Of a stretch of DNA of 64,000 nt, positions 57,376-64,000 are shown one piece after another. Every line of letters begins with the position of its first letter. Positions within the stretch are counted from its first letter, which is position 1. Origin of the DNA: Dipteronia dyeriana (Eukaryota > Streptophyta > Magnoliopsida > Sapindales > Sapindaceae); the NCBI GenBank assembly GCA_032871835.1, contig CM065295.1, positions 81,771,819 to 81,835,818 of the forward strand, in the 5' to 3' direction. Position numbers and translations under genes: made by a program. Below the pieces are notes generated by a model. The model was not told the origin of the DNA. It did no database searches and worked only from the letters and a program-made list of their open reading frames with translations.

Positions 57376-57540
57376 GGGCGTGTTTGGTTCCCGCATTGCA
57401 TTGGGTAAGAGCCTGGTATGTATTGAGGCAATGCAATGACAAGTGTTTGGCAGCTACCATGTATAATATACAATGTAATTGTTCAATACATTGTGAGGAA
57501 TGGTGGTATTAGCTTGTATTAGGTTTGCTTCACTTTTTGG
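57376..57540 (+). mobile_element. Tourist-like MITE, 5' part
   Basis: TTA followed by GGGCGTGTTTGGTTCCCGCA, a classic PIF/Harbinger-type end. The interior is rich in ATGCAATG and CATTGTA-type words. The matching 3' end was not found, so the element is truncated or diverged. Confidence 0.45.
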
Positions 57541-57658
57541 ATGCCAACTTTTACATTTTACGATGGAATTTTTGTCATAGTAAAATAAGATAAATTAATT
57601 TAGGGTGAGGATATCTTTTGACAGTCGTAGATATGATAATCACACATATATTTATAAG

Positions 57659-58094
57659 TAGTGTTGCAGAAAACGTTAGAAGCTAGTCGGGCAGAGACCT
57701 CCCGCCTAGCGTCTAGCCCCCCTAGTCGAGGACTAGTCGGGGACTAGGTGGTTGACAAGAAATCGATCGGTCGAAATTTTTTAATATTTTTTTTTTGTGA
57801 TCGAGTAAATTTCATACTATTTCATATATTGAACATCAAATTGAAAATAAAATTTCAAAAAAAACTTAATATTGAGAATCAAAATCCATAAAATACTAAA
57901 CGAAATCTAAAAAAACACTCGATTAAATTCTAAAAAGTCAATAAAAAAGTCAACATAATCGGTCAACGATGACTGATTATTGACTTTGACGGACTAGACC
58001 AACTAGGCGGTAAACCACTTAGTCGGGACGGCGAACCGACGACTAGGGACTAGACGGCGCCTAGTCGGCCTAGTCGGAGACATTTGCAACACTG
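57659..58094. mobile_element. hAT MITE with perfect 8-bp target duplication
   Basis: 436 bp. Left end TAGTGTTGCAGAAAACG; right end (minus strand) CAGTGTTGCAAATGTCTCC. It is flanked by TTTATAAG at 57651-57658 and 58095-58102, identical. Both sides carry many CTAGTCGG/CGACTAG subterminal repeats. The centre is AT-rich. No coding sequence. Confidence 0.9.
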
Positions 58095-58102
58095 TTTATA
58101 AG

Positions 58103-59573
58103 TACATCAATGTCTAAAATTTAAAAATAAAATTTTACTACAAACACCCATTTTAATGCCATTAGTACCTTTATTTAAATGAATGTTTTCATTTTAATGC
58201 AATTTATTTATAACCCCTCTTAAGTTATTAACGCACCCAATTTCATAAATGATAAATTCTTAAGTTCTTCCGACTCGAAAACACAGTCCGGAGAATTCTT
58301 AAATTTTGAGAAACTCTACTTCAGGGAAATGAAAACATAGAGAACTCAACTCTGTCAAGTTGTTGATGCTGACGGTGATTTTTGGAACTACGTAAAGTTG
58401 ATCAAACGTCTAACAGGTTTTCACGAACTGTTAACGATATTATGGAGAAAATAAAAAGAACAGAACATGCAAACACTAGTTTTACGGTGGTAAAACCCCA
58501 AAGGGGAAAAGTCCATGGTTACCGGTGACGACGATATAGGAAATTCACTATGGTAAGTTGCTACACACTCTGGTTCTCTCTCCATATTCTAACCCTTACA
58601 ATGATTTTGTTAGAGTCTATTTATATATGGTATTTTTTATGTGGCATTCTGGAGGAATAAATATATACTACAATAAGCATATACTTGATTTGGAACATAA
58701 AAACCAATGCCCAAAAAATTACGGTCCAAAATATCTAGATTTTAAAAATTATAGCGTACAAAAATCATGTCAAAAAAATATGGGTCAAAAATCAGGTCAA
58801 AAATCCGGATCAAAATAAACATAAAACGAGTCATGGACGGATATGGTAAAACCTAAAAAATAAGTGGGTCAGGTCCAAATCTGAACCATCTATTTATTTA
58901 GTGGTTCCAGATCGAGTCTAGACCCATTCATGTTTTATGGGTATTTATGGATTTAGATCTGAATTGGATCTGGATTTGGATTGGATCTGGATTCGGATCC
59001 ATATTTTGTCATCTCTACTTCTTATTTGTAAAAAGTACAACATATTATAAAGAGCCTGGTTGGGATGCTCTAAGATCAGCATATCCCATAAAAATAATAA
59101 AAATAATTACTCATTGTTGAAAAATAAAAAATTAATCGACAGTATTAAACATGAGATTAACGGGATTATAGAGTTAATAAAAGTTAGTTGAATATAAAAA
59201 AAAAGTTACTTAAACAAAAAATTATACTCAATTATATGCACATTGAAACATTAAACCGCAAATTAACTGTCACATCACTATCATACTATTTATTAGATAC
59301 TTTTTAAAAACGGTTGGATTCCTCTTTAAAAAACCAAATGTACTTATCATATTGAATTAGTTGGTAAAAAGGAATTTTATATCTTCCTCATGAGTCATGT
59401 CACATGTATTCCAAATTTCCAATTCAATTATTATTATTATCATCTTCTTTTTTTGGAGGGAAGGTTTGATGTAATTTATTTTTTTAAGATAAAAAATTGC
59501 ATTTTTTTTAAATACCAACTTTTTAATTTCAATTTTCACATATACAGACAACCAATCAAACGGTTGTTAGGCG
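58103..59573. other. intergenic with transposon debris
   Basis: Near 58488-58540 is an LTR-like stretch (GGTGGTAAAACCCC, GTCCATGG) resembling the head of the solo LTR at 11016. 58860-59017 is rich in GGATCTGGATT and ends TTTGTCATCTCTA, whose complement (TAGAGATGACAAA) is a hAT-type end; the opposite end was not found. Short frames such as 58558-58818 follow these repeats and show no known domain. Confidence 0.4.
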
Positions 59574-59702
59574 CACGTGAAACGTAGCGTCACATCTCAC
59601 CACGTGGCGTCGTATTATTTGACCACCTTGATGGAGCACGTGCCTTTGCCCTTGCAAGTTTAGTTTTTCCAAGCATGAGGAAAGAGGAAGCGGCATCACG
59701 TG
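59574..59702. promoter_or_regulatory. cluster of four CACGTG G-boxes
   Basis: CACGTG occurs at 59574, 59601, 59637 and 59697, four palindromic bHLH/bZIP cores in 129 bases. A TATATA-containing CTTGTATATACGTGAG lies at about 59881. The only downstream frame (59882-60070, 62 codons) is not recognisable. So this may be an orphan or distal regulatory region. Confidence 0.4.
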
Positions 59703-60070
59703 GTGGGGCCCTCTTTCGGAGATAGTCAGATCGCAGGTGCTGCCACATGACCGAGATTTAATGTAGCTCAATAGCATGACACATGTCTGTCTCTATGTCT
59801 CCGGATTTATAGGGCCACGAAATCACCGTTGATTGCGATTACAGATAGAGAGGTAGAGGGCCCCGCACCTCTTCCATCCGCTTGTATATACGTGAGTTGC
59901 GGAGGATTGGACGGCTCAGATCTAAAGTACATGATATTCTTATCATATTCTCGACTTCATTTTGTCTATTAGCGGTAATAATGCAGACCATTTTACGGCA
60001 AAAGTCCACCGACGATGTTCAAGTCCTCCGTGACTGCCACGTCTATCACACCTTACTAAAAATATTTTAA

Positions 60071-60812
60071 GGGCAATTACCGGTTCTGAGTTTTTTATTT
60101 ATTTATTATTATTTCAAGTTATTTATGATTTTTATAAAAATGATTAAATTAGTTTTTATATTTTTTAAGTGTTAAATTAGTTCCTTTAACTAAATTCTCT
60201 CAATCAATTTTAACTGTATAAGGGTAAAATTATACTTTATTCATAAACAATATAATAATGGTACGTGCATAATTTTTTTTAATACATATATAGTTTTGTT
60301 TATGTTATTTTTAGGTTTTAATTTTTTAATTATTTTCAAAACAATACTTATATAATATAACAAAAAAAAACAACTATATAAAAATTGTAAAATACTAAAC
60401 TGAAAATGAATGGTAACTTTGTTTATAAAATAAGGGTATGATTGATATTATTTGACTAAAATATTTTTAGATATTTTTAGATAATTTTAATTAAAAAAGA
60501 TACAAATTGTGTTTCATTAATAATATTTTTAGATTTTTTTTGTAATTATAATAGTGAATTTAATATGTAAAAAATAAAATAACTTTGCTATTATAAAACA
60601 AATAAATGGTATTTACGTACTTTAACTAAAATTGTTAAAGTCAACTGTTATATTTAACACCGTTTAATCGTTAAAGGGACTAATTTGATCACTTCAAAAA
60701 GAGTGAGAGTAATTTGGTACTTGATGAAAATGTGATGATTTGGTCACTTATGTAAAAGTCGTAAACAATTTATTTTTTTTTAACAAAAAACAGAACCTAA
60801 TTGATAATTGCC
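60071..60812. mobile_element. long-TIR MITE
   Basis: 742 bp. Left end GGGCAATTACCGGTTCTGAG; right end (minus strand) GGCAATTATCAATTAGGTTC. TTTTAA lies on both sides (60065-60070 and 60813-60818). The inverted similarity continues inward (AAATTAGTTCCTTTAACTAA against the complement of TTAAAGGGACTAATTTG), for about 150 bases. No coding sequence. Superfamily not certain. Confidence 0.6.
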
Positions 60813-61163
60813 TTTTAAAAAAATATATATACTAGAAGGGGCAGTTTAATTTTTCTATACTTTTTTTTTAAAAAAAAATTCTATACAAATTATAGTAATT
60901 TTTTAAATGGTTACATCAAACGCATTTTTAAATTTGTAGGCATGTAAAAAATGCACATATGAGAGATGCATTAATTTAATTGTCCATAAATTATTTATTT
61001 ATATTTTTGAGAAATAGTAATGTCGATTTTTGTTCAAGTGAAGTACGTATAGAACTTGTATATGCAATATAGAATTTCATATCCAATCATTCATTTGAAT
61101 TTGAGTTCCATTTTTCTCATAAAATTAGTGAGTGCAAAGATGCAAATATTCTCATCATATAGT

Positions 61164-61233
61164 CTTGTGTTAAAAATTGTATCATTATATATATATATAT
61201 GAGAAGGATCAATGATACAATTTTTAACACAAG
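61164..61233. repeat. perfect 23-bp palindrome arms around a (TA)n loop
   Basis: CTTGTGTTAAAAATTGTATC plus ATT (61164-61186) is exactly complementary to 61211-61233, with a 24-base loop of TA repeats and GAGAAGGATC. The right arm overlaps the left end of the larger inverted element that follows. Confidence 0.85.
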
Positions 61234-62292
61234 ATTTGACACGATTTCTCTGTCATTGGATATTTGAGATTTGGATGGTTTAGATTTAATAATTTTTTAT
61301 TTTTTTTTTGCTACACCATTATCTAACATTTGTATCTTTTATTTCTCTCTCATTTCTCATATATTCACTTTCCTAAATGAAATCTAACTAATATTTCTTT
61401 TTTTTCCTCCCTTCTTTTAATTTTCTCTTATTCTCAACTCTCAAGTGATATATAAGCTACATACGTAAATCAGTTAAAATAAGAGAGATGAGATATATAA
61501 ATTATGATTGAATGAACGAAAATACTTATATCAGTTTTAGTTCCACTAAAAATATCAGAATCCATATCAAGTTGAATTCATTAATTATAAAAACTAAACC
61601 CAAATTCACATATTTCTTACGAATAAATAATATGGCAACAACTTATGAGTTATGATACAGAAGTTTCAACTGATTTACATCATCAGTACAAATGCCTAAG
61701 TAATATATCAAAAATAAATATATACAATACAAACCCATTACCTGAATTCTGAAATACATTAACCATACAAATAACATCAAACTTCAATCATTATTCTATT
61801 AACAACTTAAATAGAAGATTCAAAGATATATAGTGATTGTCCCGACAACCTTTTTAATTTTACATACAATGATATGTTATTGATCTTCTAGATTTATATG
61901 ATTAACAAGTCAAAAACTTTTGCTTAGCAAATCAGGAATTAAGTTACTGTGTAAGTTTTATTTTGAGGAACAGAAAAAAAATTGAAATACAAAAACATAC
62001 AGAAGATATGCTGTCTTTTAAAGAGAATAGAAAAAACTTGAAGAAAAGAAAGAAGAAAAATGAAATTAACATAGGAGGGGGAAAAACGTAAGAGAGAGGT
62101 ATAGGAAATATTAATCAGATTTTATTTTGGAAAGTGAGAATATAAGAAAGAAGAGAGAAAAAAAAATATGTTAGATAATGGAGTAGGAAATAAAAAAGAA
62201 ATCAAATTATTAAATCTATATTTTTCAAATCTCAAATATCTAATTATTGAAAAATCGTGTCAAATATTATGTAAAAAGTTGTATCCCCCGAT

Positions 62293-62294
<2 letters not shown>
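61206..62294. mobile_element. long inverted-repeat (foldback) element in a (TA)n site
   Basis: About 1.09 kb. The left part (GATTTGACACGATTTCTCTG, then GATATTTGAGATTTGGATGG, TAGATTTAATAATTT, CCATTATCTAACAT) is mirrored at the right end in the complement, with similar spacing, over about 130 bases. TA repeats abut both ends (61185-61200 and 62297-62331). No coding sequence. Confidence 0.6.
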
Positions 62295-62334
<40 letters not shown>

Positions 62335-63485
62335 TAATTAAATAACAATCAAATCAAATAACCATCGGATTATTTTAAAAAATAAATTAAAATGTATATA
62401 TAAATGATGCACTAAGCCACACCCGAAAATCAAATTGCAGTTAGTGGGTACGTTAAGGAAGCTGAGATTCTGATGTCTGGTTTTGAAAGTGATTTTTGAA
62501 TCTAGAACGATTGCTTTTTTAATTATAGATTTTTTGAATTTTTTTTATTGAATTATTTATTTTTTGGAATTTATATTATATATTTTATAGGTCATATCTC
62601 ATTTTCAAAATTCTCTATCTATATCTACACACTTAAATCCTGCATAATTAGGGTCCAAGGAAATTTGGGACATTGTGCTTATAAATATATATTGTACGTG
62701 GGGCTCTATGACACCAGAAGTGGGTGCCCCGTGCCCCTCAAAAAGATTTCTCTACCTAATATCTCCTCTCAAATCTCAATCTATAGACACATAATTTAGT
62801 CCCACTTGAGCTCTTTCAACATCGTATAAAAAATAAAAAATAAAATGAGAGAGAATGTATGTACCACAATTCCATAGATTTTTAGGGTCCCGATATAATT
62901 AGGTCAAAATGACTGGATTTTAACATATATTGATTCTTGTTTGATTTTTTTAGTTGTTTGTTATATAATCTACGGTTTTTATTATTAACTCTGATTAAAA
63001 AAAATATCTTTTTATTAGGCATATCGATCAATGATTTTAATATTTAAATAGAGAAAAATATCTGAATATCGAACAATATATATAGTCATTTTTCTAATTA
63101 TATAAGAATATTAAATATGATGTTGGAAAAAATTCCATCATATGGGGCCACACATATGAATATTAAATGTTTTGTGCTATCTTTTGGTTAAACCTAAATT
63201 AAAGTGATCTAATTAAGATTTAAAGTTTTAAGACTTAAGGGTATAATTGTCATGGAATTAATGTGCAGATACCAAAGTGCTATTTCTAATTTGTTGAGGG
63301 ACCGAATTAGAAATAGTTAACATATAATAATTTGATTATTATATACATTTAGGGTTATGGTCCCCAAATTACATGATACTTTTACTTTCTCTATATCCCC
63401 ATCAACAGAGCAAAATAGAACACGGTAAGGTTCATAAATGTCGTGATAATTTAGAAAATCACAACCCGTTCACAAATCTCCAGCA
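62295..63485. other. intergenic, upstream of a possible gene
   Basis: A (TA)n tract at 62297-62331, then AT-rich sequence. A 12-bp exact hairpin (CTATTTCTAATT, 63280-63291, and its complement at 63305-63316) lies about 170 bases before the candidate start codon at 63486. No gene recognised before that. Confidence 0.4.
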
Positions 63486-63495
63486 ATGGATTCAG
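63486..63495 (+). CDS. possible first coding exon of a gene running off the right edge
   Basis: ATG GAT TCA G followed by GTACGC, a valid donor site. It lies after a leader with AAATCACAACCCGTTCACAAATCTCCAGCA, which looks like a plant 5' UTR rather than AT-rich spacer. The rest of the window (63496-64000) would be the first intron. The product cannot be identified from four codons. Confidence 0.3.
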
Positions 63496-64000
63496 GTACG
63501 CTTCCGCTATTAATTCTTTTTCAATTTTCTCTTGAATTGACATGGGTCGATATTATATGTATCTAGGGTTTGATTAATCATGATATAGAAATATGTTTAG
63601 GTTATTCGGATTAATTATGTGCCTATGCATGTTAGTCAATGTGTTAATCGAAATCCTTACAACAAGAGTACCAATTACAATTAATATTATTGTCTAAAGA
63701 CTTGATATTGATATTATACTATGTATCTTAAGATGAGACTGACTATTATTTGGTATATCTTTTATGGTTAAATAAAGTGGTATATCATTCTAAACTGGCT
63801 AATTGAAGCAAGATGTCGCCAAAGTGACCTCTCTTGTGTAGATTATTCATGAGGGATGTTGGATGTTTGTGTGTGTGTAAATTCATACGAGTATTAGTTG
63901 GCCCAAAGGAAGGTTAATACTTGGTCGAATTGCACACACACATGTGGTGATAAATATGTGACGATTATAAGGTTTTACATGTGAATAATAAATCGATTCA

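Noticed and set aside
59882..60070. 62-codon gene driven by the G-box cluster
   Set aside because: No motif, and it ends at the edge of a MITE; kept only as a regulatory observation.

Overview
The window reads as nuclear DNA of a flowering plant, most likely a eudicot. It is AT-rich, has GT-AG introns and plant-type genes, and carries a dense layer of plant transposons. No bacterial, organellar or rRNA sequence was seen. I cannot name the species.

Host genes are few. From left to right they are: the 3' exons of the DNA primase small subunit (169-1801, +); an intronless AP2/ERF transcription factor of the ERF061 type (2913-3908, -); a four-exon single-pass membrane protein of the DUF7356 type (39002-41749, +); a five-exon chloroplast-type alpha/beta hydrolase with four disabling lesions (55145-56563, +); and a possible first coding exon at the right edge (63486, +). 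About 28 kb lies between the ERF gene and the hAT cluster with no host gene that I can recognise.

10.7-24.1 kb is a nest. A solo LTR (11016-11894) carries a 47-bp minisatellite. A degraded Ty1/copia element lies on the minus strand (12012-24133). A 6.85-kb L1-type LINE (12150-19000) sits inside the copia 3' LTR, and a non-autonomous hAT element with a perfect 8-bp target duplication sits in the copia 3' non-coding part. 28.6-38.6 kb holds two hAT elements. The first is degraded and lacks its 3' end. The second is bounded by clean inverted repeats and a perfect 8-bp duplication, and ends about 90 bp upstream of the TATA box of the membrane-protein gene.

42.2-52.7 kb is the most unusual part: an array of at least five copies of one long Tourist-like (PIF/Harbinger-type) element, each with an AT/TA microsatellite core. 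Two nearly identical pieces of an endogenous pararetrovirus (Caulimoviridae, probably florendovirus-like) sit in the TA core of one copy. They are arranged as a 4.65-kb inverted repeat with about 2.04-kb arms and a 0.56-kb loop. Both outer ends stop just past a sequence resembling a tRNA-Met primer binding site. The reading frames are interrupted by stops, so this is an old, broken copy.

53-64 kb holds the hydrolase pseudogene, a solo copia LTR, another hAT MITE with a perfect 8-bp duplication, a cluster of four G-boxes, and several foldback elements. Most of the window is therefore transposon and virus fossil record. The host genes are islands, one of them with a transposon in its promoter region.
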